A DNA stretch of 64,000 nt from Acinetobacter sp. Ac_5812 (GTDB lineage Bacteria; Pseudomonadota; Gammaproteobacteria; Pseudomonadales; Moraxellaceae). A model generated the notes under the pieces. That model was given only the letters and a program-made list of their open reading frames with translations. It did no database searches and had not been told where the DNA came from. Shown piece after piece: positions 1-9,925 of the stretch. The stretch covers positions 434,546 to 498,545 of the forward strand of contig NZ_LXUK01000012.1 in the NCBI RefSeq assembly GCF_013072695.1, written 5' to 3'. Positions within the stretch are counted from its first letter, which is position 1; each line of letters begins with the position of its first letter. Both the position numbers and the translations under genes were made by a program.

Positions 1-1626
1 CAGACTAGAGATTATCTTTCGCAGAAACAGCAGATTGATCAATTAACACAATCCGCTGCACCTTTTATCCAGTTGCAACAGACGAATGTTGATTCAAGTT
101 ATCCTTGGTTACAAAAAGAACCGATATGTTTCGGCATCACGACTTTAGACGTTGATGTTCCAAGCACACATCCCAGTATAAAAACAGCAGATTTTAATCG
201 TATCTTTAAAGAACTAAAGTATTCAGACAATAAAGTTCTAGGTCGATGTATTGGTGAAAAAGGGCTTTCAGGTCTTGTGAATTACATCAATGAGCGACTG
301 GTGCAATTGGGTTATGTGTCAACTCAAGTCATCGTACCTGAACAGGATCTTGCCACAGGACATTTACGCTTAACTTTAATCCCTGGATTGATTGGGGAAA
401 TCCGACTTAAAAACAGTAAAAACCAAACTTTGAATTATCCTTTGCCCATGCATGCAGGCGATATTCTTAATATTCGTCAACTGGAACAAATTCTAGAAAC
501 CTTTGCCCGTTTACAAGGCATGCAGACCAGTTTTGATATCTTACCCAGCCAAAAAAGTGGTGAAGATGCAGGTTATAGCGATGTTGAGATTGTATGGGAG
601 ATTCAGGAGCGGAACTTTATCACTGCTGGATTGAATGATGCAGGCAGTAAAAGCTCTGGAAAATACCAAGGCTATGCCAGCTATGCTTTAGAAAACCCAC
701 TTAATTTTGCGGATAGCCTTTTTGTTTACTATACCAAGTCACTCAATGACTGGAATGCCGACCATACCGATTTTAATAATGTCTTTGTTTCCTACGAAAT
801 TCCTTATCAAAACTGGCTGTTTAATATCAATGCCAGTCAATATACCAATACCCAAGAACTAGAAGGCTTTGATCAGTGGTTTGATTATAAAACTATTAAC
901 AAGGATTTTAACTTCCAAGCACAACGCGAACTCAGCCGCAGTAAATCCTACCGTCTCTCAGGCTACGCACAACTGTACCGAAAATCGGCATCCAGTTTTA
1001 TTGAAGATGTCGAAATTGAAGTACAACGCAAACGGACTGCAGGTTGGGAGCTTGGCAGCAAATACCAGCTACGCCTTGGACAGCAAACCATTAATGCTCA
1101 ATTTAGCTACCGCAAGGGTACAGGCATCTTAGGGGCCAGCCAAACTGCTGAAGATATTACGGGTGAGGGTGATTCTCGCGCAGGGATTTGGAATGCTGCT
1201 GTTCAATATGCAGTGCCATGGCAGACCGCTAACAATAACTTTATGTATCAACTGAACTGGCAAGGACAGTGGAGTCCGCAGAAAGTGGTCAGTCAGGAGA
1301 CTTTTAATATTGGTGGACGCTACAGCATTCGCGGTTATCGACCTGAGCAAAGCATCGTGGGCAGTAATGGACATTATTTACAACAGACTGTGCATTGGCT
1401 CAATCCCATTCCTAATTTCTCACTCTACGCAGGGCTAGATCAAGGGTTGGTGACAGGTGAAGGCACTCAATATTACTCCGACCGTTATCTATTAGGCAGC
1501 GTGGTGGGGCTAAGAACTCAATTCAAACATATCAATGGCGAGTTTTTCGTGGGTCGGGGGCTGGTTGCACCTCAGCATATCCAGAAAGACCTCATCACTG
1601 GTTTTAATCTCTCATTTAACTATTAA
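1..1626 (+). CDS. cdiB: CdiB/ShlB-type two-partner secretion outer-membrane transporter (5' partial)
   Basis: The reading frame is already open at the first base of the window and runs unbroken into the protein, so the true start and signal peptide lie upstream. What is visible is the C-terminal two POTRA-like segments (about residues 30-190 of the visible protein) followed by a long region of alternating amphipathic strands typical of a 16-stranded Omp85/TpsB barrel. It ends in an aromatic-terminated strand (FNLSFNY), the usual outer-membrane barrel signal. The conserved barrel motif GGRYSIRGYR, the TpsB loop-6 type RGY signature, is present near residue 415. TpsB proteins recognise the TPS domain of their partner and export it across the outer membrane. 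The partner gene starts 32 bp downstream on the same strand, so the two form one operon. An in-frame TTG at 73 could be called as a start, but it lacks the N-terminus expected of the family. Confidence 0.9.
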   Translation, partial: QTRDYLSQKQQIDQLTQSAAPFIQLQQTNVDSSYPWLQKEPICFGITTLDVDVPSTHPSIKTADFNRIFKELKYSDNKVLGRCIGEKGLSGLVNYINERLVQLGYVSTQVIVPEQDLATGHLRLTLIPGLIGEIRLKNSKNQTLNYPLPMHAGDILNIRQLEQILETFARLQGMQTSFDILPSQKSGEDAGYSDVEIVWEIQERNFITAGLNDAGSKSSGKYQGYASYALENPLNFADSLFVYYTKSLNDWNADHTDFNNVFVSYEIPYQNWLFNINASQYTNTQELEGFDQWFDYKTINKDFNFQAQRELSRSKSYRLSGYAQLYRKSASSFIEDVEIEVQRKRTAGWELGSKYQLRLGQQTINAQFSYRKGTGILGASQTAEDITGEGDSRAGIWNAAVQYAVPWQTANNNFMYQLNWQGQWSPQKVVSQETFNIGGRYSIRGYRPEQSIVGSNGHYLQQTVHWLNPIPNFSLYAGLDQGLVTGEGTQYYSDRYLLGSVVGLRTQFKHINGEFFVGRGLVAPQHIQKDLITGFNLSFNY

Positions 1627-1658
1627 GCAAATCTATTCATAGAAATATAGGTATAAAG

Positions 1659-4600
1659 ATGAATAAGCAATTTTACCGCACAAAATTTAACGCCAAACTC
1701 GGGACTTATGTCGCAGTATCTGAATTGGCAAAATCCCATCAGGGCGATACCTCCCCACGTATCAAAGCTTCAATCCACAATAATGATGTGACAGGCTCAG
1801 GCATTGCAGCAACTGGGCAACGAACCTTAAAACAATTGGTACTGGCGCTTTCAGCCTTGATGGCGATTAGTCCGATTTATGCCAATGTTGTGGTGAATAA
1901 TAATGCAGCAGCTGCGCATAAAGCGACCGTGCTCAAAGAAGGCAATGCAGCCAATGTCTGGATTACGGCTCCTTCAGCATCAGGTGTGTCACGTAATAGC
2001 TATACCCAGTTTGATGTCAATCAAAATGGCGTGATCCTGAATAACTCACGCGGGGCAGCAACCAGCCAAATTACCAAAACATCCATTGCAGCGAACCCAA
2101 ATCTGGCAAAAGGAGCTGCGACGACTATTGTGAATGAAGTGGTTTCAAGCAACCCAAGCTTATTACAGGGTAATCTTGAAGTCTTAGGATCACGAGCAAA
2201 CGTGGTGATTGCCAACCCAACAGGCATAACAGTGAATGGTGGTGGGTTTATCAATGCCAATCAGGTCACGCTCTCTACAGGGGTACTGGGTTATAACAGT
2301 GATGGTTCAATTAAAGACCATACCGTTAAACAAGGTGCAATCACGATTAATCCAGATGCGAATAACAGAGGCTTAGGTGGCAATGCCAATAATCCTGTTG
2401 CATTAGAATTACTAGGTCGCTCCATTGTCATTAATGCACCAGTCAATGCCACAACCATTACTGCTGTTACAGGGGCAAACACAATTGCGACTGATACGGA
2501 TGGATTTACTACAACGACAGGAACAGGGACAAAACCCACAGTTGCGATTGATGTCGCACAGTTGGGAGGGCTCTATGCAAATAGTATTTTTTTATATGCT
2601 AATGAAGCAGGGGTAGGGGTAAACAATGCGGGGATAATCCAAGCGCTAAATAATGTAGTGCTGAATAGTAATGGTAAAATTGAACATAAAGGGACAATCA
2701 GTTCAACTAGCAAAACTCAGGGGCTAGTGAGTATTAATACGACAGGTACAGGAGTTGCAGGAGACATCAACTCATCTGGAAGTATCAATAGTAATAGTAT
2801 GATCAGTATTGATTCAGGTAACAACCTGAATGTAAATGCCAAAGAAATTATGGTCAACCTTGGAGGTGTTACAGCATCTCCATTATTGATCAATGTCAAA
2901 GGTAATTTAAATTTAGCTGCGAATAGCCGAATTTTTAATGATTCACAGAGTGGGGAGTTATATGTAGATGCAGCGAACATCAATTTAGCTACAAACTCTG
3001 GTCTTACAAGTAACCGTGCTTCCGCATATATCCAGTCGCAAAAGGATATCGTTACAGCCCAAGGTGCAAGATTAATTGCAGCACAGGATTTGAATGTGTC
3101 GGGTAAGGGCAAATTATCTTTAACAGGCAATACGCTGTATGCAACTTTAGGTTCTATCAACTTACAAACAGACTCATCTAATACCCAAGGTTTAATTGAT
3201 ATTCAAGCTGGTACTATCTATGCAGGAAAAGACTTAAATTTATACAGTACGGGCGATATTAACTTAAAAAATTTAGGTTTGGCTGTAGAAAATTCAGCGA
3301 GCCGGGTAAAGAATATCAAAGTCAATAGTGGGCAGAATTTAAAATGGGATAATACTGGTATTGCTTTGCCGCAGATTACTGGGAAAGTTCAATTAGATGC
3401 AGCAAATCAACTTGATTTAGTTGGCAGCACAATGTCCAATAAAGAAGACATCTCGCTACAAGCCAATAAGATCAATTTGGGTACAGCACTGAGTTCTCAA
3501 AAAAATATTAATATTACATCCAAAGTCAGTGATCTTAGCTTAAATACCGCCTTAACAGCACAGGGTGATATCAATGTTTCTGTGTTAGTTGGTGGTATCA
3601 CGGTTAATAGCTTACAAGCCACATCGACTAGTGGAAAAATTTCAATACTAGCGAAGAAAGATTTATTAATTAACTCGCCACAGATGGTGGTTCCTAAATG
3701 GCCTACTGATCAGTTAACTACTAATGTAATAACTAAAATCAGTGGGCAAAATGGTATAGATTTAGGCTCTATTGGTGATGGTAGTGTATCGATCATAGCG
3801 AGTGGGTTAGAAGCAAAGCAAGGTGATATTCAGATCATTAGTGGTAATGGTTTGAATATATTACCTAATTATGATGTTCGAGTTAGTGCTGATGATTGGT
3901 ATGAAACTCCAATTAGAAGCTCATTGAATGCACTCAGTATAGGGATTAACAATAAAAAAAGTGACTTAAGGATAGAAGAAGCTGATGTAATAACAACTTT
4001 GGGTAACTTGTCTTTAAATAGTGAGGGGAAAACAAAATTAAGAGCTGTTTCATTGAATTCTAAGGGAAATCTAGAGTTATCTTCTAAGGATAATTTAACA
4101 TTGCAAGCAGTGACAGCTAACTCTGATAAACATATGGCATTGAATAGCCAAAAAAATATTTATCTGAATAGTGAACAAGGTTCTACAGCAACAGCAATCA
4201 TTTGGGATTCTTATGGTTTACTTAATTTAAAGGCTGCTGGACTATTATCATTGAAAAGTAAAGGATCGCAAGCTCTTAATTACATCAATCTGAAGGGGGG
4301 GGCGATCAATATCGAGACAGAAGGAGCATTTAACGTAAATAAGGATGTTCAACTGGACTCATCAAGAAATATATTATTTAACCAAGAGGCCAATAAATTT
4401 TTAGCGAGTGATCCTGAATTAAAAAAAATACAAGGGAATCTTTCTATTCAGACAAATGATTCACTTATACTCGATCCAGAGAAAATTAAAATCCAAGGAG
4501 ATAATAATATTGAATTTATTTCAAAAAAAGGTGATTTACAGTTATTAGGATATAGTGGTAATAACGGTAATGGTTCTGAGAAAAAAATTGTTCTTGGAGG

Positions 4601-7600
4601 TGCAGGAGATATTAATTTAGAAGGAAAAAAAGTAGAAGTTCAAGGGGCTTTTATTTCTGGTAGAAATATAAATGTTGTTTCTAGTGAGGGTGATATTAGT
4701 ATTGATGGAGTTAAGAATAACTTTAATAATTATGTAAGTAAAAAATATAGCTCTGAATTATTTGAAAAAATTTTTAACTTGACAATGATCTTGTCAGGGA
4801 CTGAAGTTTCCAAAAAATACAGTGCTTCAAAAATAAATCAAATGCAAGAAGAATTAGAGGATCTAAAAAGCGCCGCAAACTTTTTAGAAAATGGAACGAA
4901 TGGATTCGAACATGCGGAAAGTACACTTAGAACAACTCTAGGTGATGGAAGTATTAATCTTATTTCTAAAAAGGGCATAAATATTACTGGAGCTGCGATC
5001 CAAGCTGGATATGCTGGGAAAGTAAATATTGAAGCTCAAGGTGTAAGTGATAAAATTTATAAGTCTACAGTCTTAAATAAGAATAACCAACCTGTGAGTA
5101 TGAATGCCAGTATTATTATATCTGGACATAATGATTTTTATGATCAGGGGAGAGATACAGACCCTAACTATAAAGCAATTTCATATGTAAGCCCTACTAC
5201 TATTGAAGGTGCTGATATAAAAATAATAACAGTAGGAAATAGCATAAGTGATAACCTTGTACTTCAAGGAGTGGGTATTTCTGCAAAAAATGATGTAAAG
5301 ATTGAAACGAAAAAGAATATTTTATTTGATGTTGCACTTGAGCAAAGTTTTGATCGTTCTACGAAAGTTCAAAAGAAAAGATCGTGGGGTGGGTTAAAGA
5401 AAAAGACAATCACAACTGTAACAGAGAGTGAGCTACTAAAACCCGCTTCAGTTGATATTGAAGCAAAAAATATTTATATAGAAAGTAAAGAGATAAACCC
5501 ACAAAATAGTATAGAAATTTATGGTGGTAGGCTCACAGCGGGTGGAGGAGTAATTTCAATTCGTTCAGGTGGAAATTTGAATTTTTATACAGCTCCAGAA
5601 TCCTCCAAAACAACTGTTGATGTAAATAGTAAATCATCGGTTATGGGAATCAAATATAATAGTGCAAAGACAAATTCAACTTATGATGTAGTAACACAAA
5701 TACCAACAAAATTAGTTGCTGATTATATTGGTACAAAATCAGGCTTTGATACGCGATTAGTAGGCACTGATTTTGAATATTTGAAAGCTGCAACTATAGA
5801 ATCTGGAGGTAAGATTTTTATTGAACCTGCTATTACGAATATTTCTACTAAACTAAAAAAAGAGAGCAATTCAGTCGTATGGCAATCTATGCAAGACAAG
5901 GGTTCAATCACCGAAACAGCAAAACTTCCAAGTTTTAATGGGCCAGTTGCACCAACGTTTATTGCCAATGGTGGACTGACTGTACAAGTGCCAGTTATTT
6001 CTGGTCAGAATAATGATGTTCGTGCGGAAGTGATCAAACTTTCTAACCAGCCTGGTAATGAATATCTGAAAGATCTTATTGCCCGAAAAGATGTGAATTG
6101 GGAGGCGGTAAAACTTGCTCAAGAGAATTGGGATTATAAACAGCAAGGTTTGACAGGAGCTGGTGCTGCGATCATTGCTATTATCGTAGTAGCCGCGACT
6201 GCTGGTGCTGGAGCTACAGCCGTAGGTGCATTAGGTGGTACAGCATCTACTTTGGGTGGATCGGCAGTTGCAATGAGTCAGGCAGCAATTACGACTCTAG
6301 CGACACAAGCGAGTGTAAGCCTGATTAATAACGGAGGGGATATTACCAAAACTTTAAATGAGCTAGGTAGTAAAGAATCGGTAAGAGGTTTAGCCACAAG
6401 TATTGTAACTGCAGGTTTATTGAGCCAAGTAAGTACAGCTTTAAACCTTAAGCCTGATAGTACTTATTTTCCTGATCGTTTAATGAATAACTTTACAAGT
6501 TCTATTGGCTCAACTTTAGTACAGACAGCGATTAATGGTGGAAATTTACAAGATAATCTCCAAAAAGCCTTATTAGCTGGATTGGCAGGTGCGTTACAAG
6601 GTGAATTAGCGAGTCAAATTGGAAATAGTTTAGATAAAGTTGATCCTAATACATTTGAATATGTTCTTCATAAAGTTGCTCATGCTGCTGCTGGCTGTGT
6701 AGCAGCGGCTGCAACGAAAGCTAGTTGTGAAGCAGGCGCTATTGGGGCTGGTGTAGGAGAAATCGTTGCAGGATTAATGCCTGATCCAGCCAATGGCATC
6801 GAATACACAGATGCAGAAAAACTAAAAATCCGGAATATTGGTAAATTGGTTTCAGGCACTGTCGCAGCATATGCTGGTTATGATGTAAATACTGCTGCTA
6901 ATAGTGCTGATACTGCAATTCAGAATAATTCTTTAGTTAAATTAGCAACCACGACTGGTAAAGTTTTAGTTAAGACTTTGGATGAGTTTAATGCATTAAG
7001 AAAAGCAGGAAAACAAGTTACAAAAGATGATATTGTGGCATCGCTAAAGAAACAGAGTGCCGATGAGCTGATAGGCATTGCAGATGATTTATTAGCAGTA
7101 TTTGGTAGAGGTACCTCATCATTTGACCGTGCTTTAGCGGCAATAGACTTAATTGTTGGAACTGACTTAAAACCTGGTAAGGGAGATTCACTGAAACTTG
7201 CGAAGACTGAGCTTGATAAATTAAAAACAGATCGTTCTTTTGTTCAAACAGTTTACCAAAATAAAATTGATGTTATTACACGCAATAGATTGAATGGTAA
7301 GGAGTTTGAAACGAGCGCTGCTAGTAAGTTAGGAATACAACGTAATACTGATCGACAAATGATTACTGTTAAAACAGAAAAAGATGGACAGATCAATATT
7401 ATTCCAGATGCTTTTGGGGATGGTGGTACATTAGTTGAGTTCAAAAATTTAAAGTATATTACTGATACAAAACAATTTAGAGGCTATGCAGCGACTAAAA
7501 AACCTGTGAAATTAGTGATTAATCCAGATACAAAATACTCAAGTACGATTGAGCAAACGATTAGAGAATCTAAAGGAACTATTTATACATTTGATCAAAA

Positions 7601-7637
7601 GACACAAGCTCTTAAAATATTAAAAGATTTCAGTTAA
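1659..7637 (+). CDS. cdiA: CdiA-type contact-dependent inhibition effector with C-terminal PD-(D/E)XK-like nuclease
   Basis: A 1992-residue filamentous-haemagglutinin-type exoprotein. Residues 1-27 (MNKQFYRTKFNAKLGTYVAV) form an extended signal peptide region, with a hydrophobic signal ending near residue 75. Residues about 76-330 are the TPS secretion domain, with the motif NPNLAKGAATTIVNEV and an ANPTGITVNGGGFIN-type segment. Beta-helical repeats follow to about residue 1400. A stretch at 1025-1085 is predicted helical rather than beta. The Gly/Ala hydrophobic segment near 1500 and a DUF637-like pretoxin region (about 1530-1665) lead to AIQNNS at 1753-1758, which stands where the VENN junction normally lies. 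The variable tip of about 235 residues follows. Its last 120 residues carry E1882, D1917, E1927-F-K1929 and Q1939, the layout of a PD-(D/E)XK nuclease (Tox-REase type). DNase or RNase activity is inferred. Codons 770-1400 are markedly AT-rich. Total length fits the shorter class of Acinetobacter CdiA proteins. Confidence 0.9.
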   Translation: MNKQFYRTKFNAKLGTYVAVSELAKSHQGDTSPRIKASIHNNDVTGSGIAATGQRTLKQLVLALSALMAISPIYANVVVNNNAAAAHKATVLKEGNAANVWITAPSASGVSRNSYTQFDVNQNGVILNNSRGAATSQITKTSIAANPNLAKGAATTIVNEVVSSNPSLLQGNLEVLGSRANVVIANPTGITVNGGGFINANQVTLSTGVLGYNSDGSIKDHTVKQGAITINPDANNRGLGGNANNPVALELLGRSIVINAPVNATTITAVTGANTIATDTDGFTTTTGTGTKPTVAIDVAQLGGLYANSIFLYANEAGVGVNNAGIIQALNNVVLNSNGKIEHKGTISSTSKTQGLVSINTTGTGVAGDINSSGSINSNSMISIDSGNNLNVNAKEIMVNLGGVTASPLLINVKGNLNLAANSRIFNDSQSGELYVDAANINLATNSGLTSNRASAYIQSQKDIVTAQGARLIAAQDLNVSGKGKLSLTGNTLYATLGSINLQTDSSNTQGLIDIQAGTIYAGKDLNLYSTGDINLKNLGLAVENSASRVKNIKVNSGQNLKWDNTGIALPQITGKVQLDAANQLDLVGSTMSNKEDISLQANKINLGTALSSQKNINITSKVSDLSLNTALTAQGDINVSVLVGGITVNSLQATSTSGKISILAKKDLLINSPQMVVPKWPTDQLTTNVITKISGQNGIDLGSIGDGSVSIIASGLEAKQGDIQIISGNGLNILPNYDVRVSADDWYETPIRSSLNALSIGINNKKSDLRIEEADVITTLGNLSLNSEGKTKLRAVSLNSKGNLELSSKDNLTLQAVTANSDKHMALNSQKNIYLNSEQGSTATAIIWDSYGLLNLKAAGLLSLKSKGSQALNYINLKGGAINIETEGAFNVNKDVQLDSSRNILFNQEANKFLASDPELKKIQGNLSIQTNDSLILDPEKIKIQGDNNIEFISKKGDLQLLGYSGNNGNGSEKKIVLGGAGDINLEGKKVEVQGAFISGRNINVVSSEGDISIDGVKNNFNNYVSKKYSSELFEKIFNLTMILSGTEVSKKYSASKINQMQEELEDLKSAANFLENGTNGFEHAESTLRTTLGDGSINLISKKGINITGAAIQAGYAGKVNIEAQGVSDKIYKSTVLNKNNQPVSMNASIIISGHNDFYDQGRDTDPNYKAISYVSPTTIEGADIKIITVGNSISDNLVLQGVGISAKNDVKIETKKNILFDVALEQSFDRSTKVQKKRSWGGLKKKTITTVTESELLKPASVDIEAKNIYIESKEINPQNSIEIYGGRLTAGGGVISIRSGGNLNFYTAPESSKTTVDVNSKSSVMGIKYNSAKTNSTYDVVTQIPTKLVADYIGTKSGFDTRLVGTDFEYLKAATIESGGKIFIEPAITNISTKLKKESNSVVWQSMQDKGSITETAKLPSFNGPVAPTFIANGGLTVQVPVISGQNNDVRAEVIKLSNQPGNEYLKDLIARKDVNWEAVKLAQENWDYKQQGLTGAGAAIIAIIVVAATAGAGATAVGALGGTASTLGGSAVAMSQAAITTLATQASVSLINNGGDITKTLNELGSKESVRGLATSIVTAGLLSQVSTALNLKPDSTYFPDRLMNNFTSSIGSTLVQTAINGGNLQDNLQKALLAGLAGALQGELASQIGNSLDKVDPNTFEYVLHKVAHAAAGCVAAAATKASCEAGAIGAGVGEIVAGLMPDPANGIEYTDAEKLKIRNIGKLVSGTVAAYAGYDVNTAANSADTAIQNNSLVKLATTTGKVLVKTLDEFNALRKAGKQVTKDDIVASLKKQSADELIGIADDLLAVFGRGTSSFDRALAAIDLIVGTDLKPGKGDSLKLAKTELDKLKTDRSFVQTVYQNKIDVITRNRLNGKEFETSAASKLGIQRNTDRQMITVKTEKDGQINIIPDAFGDGGTLVEFKNLKYITDTKQFRGYAATKKPVKLVINPDTKYSSTIEQTIRESKGTIYTFDQKTQALKILKDFS

Positions 7638-7656
7638 ATTTAGGAACATCATCGAT

Positions 7657-9036
7657 ATGAAAATTAGTACTGCCATTCGTACAAATATTTATACTCATCA
7701 GAATTTAGCTGATCCAGAGAGTTTTTTCCGGCGCGTAAAGTTTAGGTGTGAAAATCACCCTGAATTAGTTCCCGAAAAATGTGGTTTTTGGGAGCCGTTT
7801 AAAATTAAATTCTCTCCAGACATCATTGAAACATTAATTCCTGATGACCGTGGTGGACAGGCTGGTAGCCTGTATTGGTCTAGAGCTAAGAAAACCAAAG
7901 CTTGGGGAGCCTTTAGTGTTCCTATGCATAGTAACATGCATGCTAATGAAGTAATTCATAGTGAGTTACAACAAACTGATCAAAATAAGCTAACCGAATA
8001 TGTAAAAAAAGTTTGTCTAGAGTTTAATGCTGACTTAGCTATTATTGATATAGAGGTTAATGATACTTGGAGTCTTGCTAACCCACATATTGGTGGAGTT
8101 GAGCCAACAACGGATCAATTGCGTAATTGGCTACCTGATATGTATTGGGGAGTCGTATTTGGTAAGCCATATATTGATTTGTGGGGAGAGAAATTATTAT
8201 TAGATGCACCAGCCTTTAAAGTTGAAAAATTATCAGAAGAATTAATTTTTATACAATTAACAGAAAGTATTAGTGATGTTGTAGAAAAAACTGAAGAAGT
8301 TCGAATTAAGCGTGAAGAAGTTAAGAGTTTTTTAAATAACTATGTATTTTATACGCCAGATAAAGGATACAGATCTGGTAATACTTTATGGTTTTTTTCA
8401 GGGAGATCTGAAAATGATCTAATTCGTATTCCAAAAGTAGAATATAGCACTAAAGTCTTTAATATACCGCATTTTAAACTTGAAAATTCAGTGCAACATG
8501 TTGAAAGTGATGATATTCAAAATGAACCTAAAAAATTAAATCAATCTAGACTCATTGACACAGATATGTGGAAGGTTGCTTTATCACAGGAATGGTTTGT
8601 ACAAGCTTATCCTGAAGAAAAAGCCGACTTATCAACTGGAACAGTTGAAGAAATTAGATTTTTTTATCAGCTAGAGTATTATGATTCACCAATTGAAAAA
8701 GAGTTGTTTATTGGTGCATGGGATAGACCTGACCAAGGTAAAGAAACTCGTCAGGAGTATGCTGAATCTAGTATTCAAGATTTGATGGAAAGCTATCCGC
8801 AAGCGGTATCAGAATGGCAGACAGTAGAAAGTAAGATTGAACATTTTGAAGAATATTCAGTGGTTTATTTGGATCAAACAGACCAACAGGATTTCAACTC
8901 ATTTCGTATTGCAATTAAATTAATTATCTTCGATAGTTACTTTGTTAAGCTGACTTTTATGGATTATTGGTGTAACGATTTGAATGAATCTAAACAAATC
9001 TCTGATCCAATTTTTAGTTCGTTTCAGGTTAAATAA
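7657..9036 (+). CDS. Putative CDI immunity protein, large two-domain
   Basis: This gene starts 19 bp after the effector stop, in the position always taken by cdiI, so an immunity role is inferred from context. The 459-residue product has no signal peptide and no membrane segment, which fits cytoplasmic neutralisation of a nuclease. It is far larger than usual CdiI proteins (commonly 100-200 residues). It appears to have two acidic alpha/beta halves joined by a polar linker around residues 275-305 (ESDDIQNEPKKLNQS). The N-terminal half holds a conserved-looking WGVVFGKPYIDLWGEK segment near residue 165. The C-terminal half begins around LIDTDMWKVALSQEWFVQAYP and ends in hydrophobic strands. 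I cannot assign either half to a named family. It may be a fusion of two immunity modules, or one immunity domain plus an accessory domain. Base composition is as AT-rich as the toxin tip. Confidence 0.65.
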   Translation: MKISTAIRTNIYTHQNLADPESFFRRVKFRCENHPELVPEKCGFWEPFKIKFSPDIIETLIPDDRGGQAGSLYWSRAKKTKAWGAFSVPMHSNMHANEVIHSELQQTDQNKLTEYVKKVCLEFNADLAIIDIEVNDTWSLANPHIGGVEPTTDQLRNWLPDMYWGVVFGKPYIDLWGEKLLLDAPAFKVEKLSEELIFIQLTESISDVVEKTEEVRIKREEVKSFLNNYVFYTPDKGYRSGNTLWFFSGRSENDLIRIPKVEYSTKVFNIPHFKLENSVQHVESDDIQNEPKKLNQSRLIDTDMWKVALSQEWFVQAYPEEKADLSTGTVEEIRFFYQLEYYDSPIEKELFIGAWDRPDQGKETRQEYAESSIQDLMESYPQAVSEWQTVESKIEHFEEYSVVYLDQTDQQDFNSFRIAIKLIIFDSYFVKLTFMDYWCNDLNESKQISDPIFSSFQVK

Positions 9037-9066
9037 TTATTTATAATTTATATGATTTTAATTGGT

Positions 9067-9090
9067 AAGCTCTTGATAAAGTAAGAGCTT
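9067..9090 (+). terminator. Candidate terminator after the cdi locus
   Basis: An 8-bp inverted repeat (AAGCTCTT, loop of 8, AAGAGCTT) lies 30 bp after the last cdi gene. The downstream sequence has only scattered T residues (ACTTACTTGTGCTT), so this is a weak intrinsic terminator at best. Confidence 0.4.
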
Positions 9091-9169
9091 ACTTACTTGT
9101 GCTTATGTTTTGATAAAATAAAGAAGACATTTATCATCCAAATTTCAGCAAAGCTTAGCAAATAATAAT

Positions 9170-9183
9170 ATTTCATGTGAAAT
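9170..9183. promoter_or_regulatory. Palindrome upstream of ABC transporter operon
   Basis: The perfect 14-bp dyad ATTTCATGTGAAAT sits 74 bp upstream of the first permease start, in a 220-bp gap that must hold the operon promoter. It could be an operator. No regulator gene is adjacent, so its binding protein is unknown. Confidence 0.3.
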
Positions 9184-9256
9184 TTCAATCAGCATAGACT
9201 CATCCAAAGATAAATAACAACAACGTATTTATCAAAAGAATCAATTTTTCATTCGG

Positions 9257-9925
9257 ATGTTTTCTTTGGATTGGCAGTATATACAGAGTGTGCTGCCGCA
9301 GTTCTATGCGGCCACCCTCATGACCTTAAAAATCTCCTTCATTGGTATTGTGTTATCTATTTTATTGGGGCTGATCTGTAGTGTGATTAGCACTTATCAG
9401 GTTCGAGTACTGAATAAAATTGTCAAAGTCTATATCGAGGTTTCCCGCAATACACCTTTGCTCATTCAGTTATTTTTTCTGTACTACGGCTTGCCCAAGA
9501 TTGGCATTAAACTCGATGGATTCACCTGCGGCGTAATTGGTCTAACTTTTCTAGGCGGTAGCTATATGGCAGAAGCCTTTCGTGCAGGCTTGCAGTCAGT
9601 TGCGCAAGGGCAGATTGATTCTGCCCGAAGTGTGGGATTAAACGCTGTTCAAGTTTTTCAGTATGTGGTGTTTCCGCAAGCATTGTCATTGTCTATTCCA
9701 GCCATTGGTGCGAACTGCTTATTTCTAATCAAAGAAAGCTCGATCTTGAGTGCCATTGCAGTGGTGGAACTTCTGTTTGTGACCAAAGACTTGATTGGGA
9801 TGGATTACAAAACCACAGAGGCTCTATTTCTATTAATCATCGCCTATCTGATTATCTTGTTACCTGTTTCGGCACTAACAAGTTATCTGGAATACCGCAG
9901 TCGGAAGGTGAGCCATGGGACTTGA
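9257..9925 (+). CDS. Polar amino-acid ABC transporter permease (HisMQ type), first subunit
   Basis: A 222-residue inner-membrane protein with about five hydrophobic segments. It carries the EAA-loop signature of amino-acid permeases (EAFRAGLQSVAQGQIDSARS, then GLNAVQVFQYVVFPQAL, about residues 110-150), which docks on the ATPase. It is the first gene of a five-gene operon (permease, permease, ATPase, two binding proteins). Its stop overlaps the next permease by 11 bp, pointing to translational coupling. The Shine-Dalgarno is poor (ATTCGG before ATG). Family membership is clear. Substrate is inferred from the binding proteins, which resemble the cysteine-binding CjaA/TcyA group. Confidence 0.88.
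   Translation: MFSLDWQYIQSVLPQFYAATLMTLKISFIGIVLSILLGLICSVISTYQVRVLNKIVKVYIEVSRNTPLLIQLFFLYYGLPKIGIKLDGFTCGVIGLTFLGGSYMAEAFRAGLQSVAQGQIDSARSVGLNAVQVFQYVVFPQALSLSIPAIGANCLFLIKESSILSAIAVVELLFVTKDLIGMDYKTTEALFLLIIAYLIILLPVSALTSYLEYRSRKVSHGT

Noticed and set aside
2717..3160. 147-codon open frame antisense to cdiA
   Set aside because: Lies wholly within the TPS/repeat region on the other strand, with no Shine-Dalgarno or recognisable protein pattern; a by-product of cdiA codon composition.
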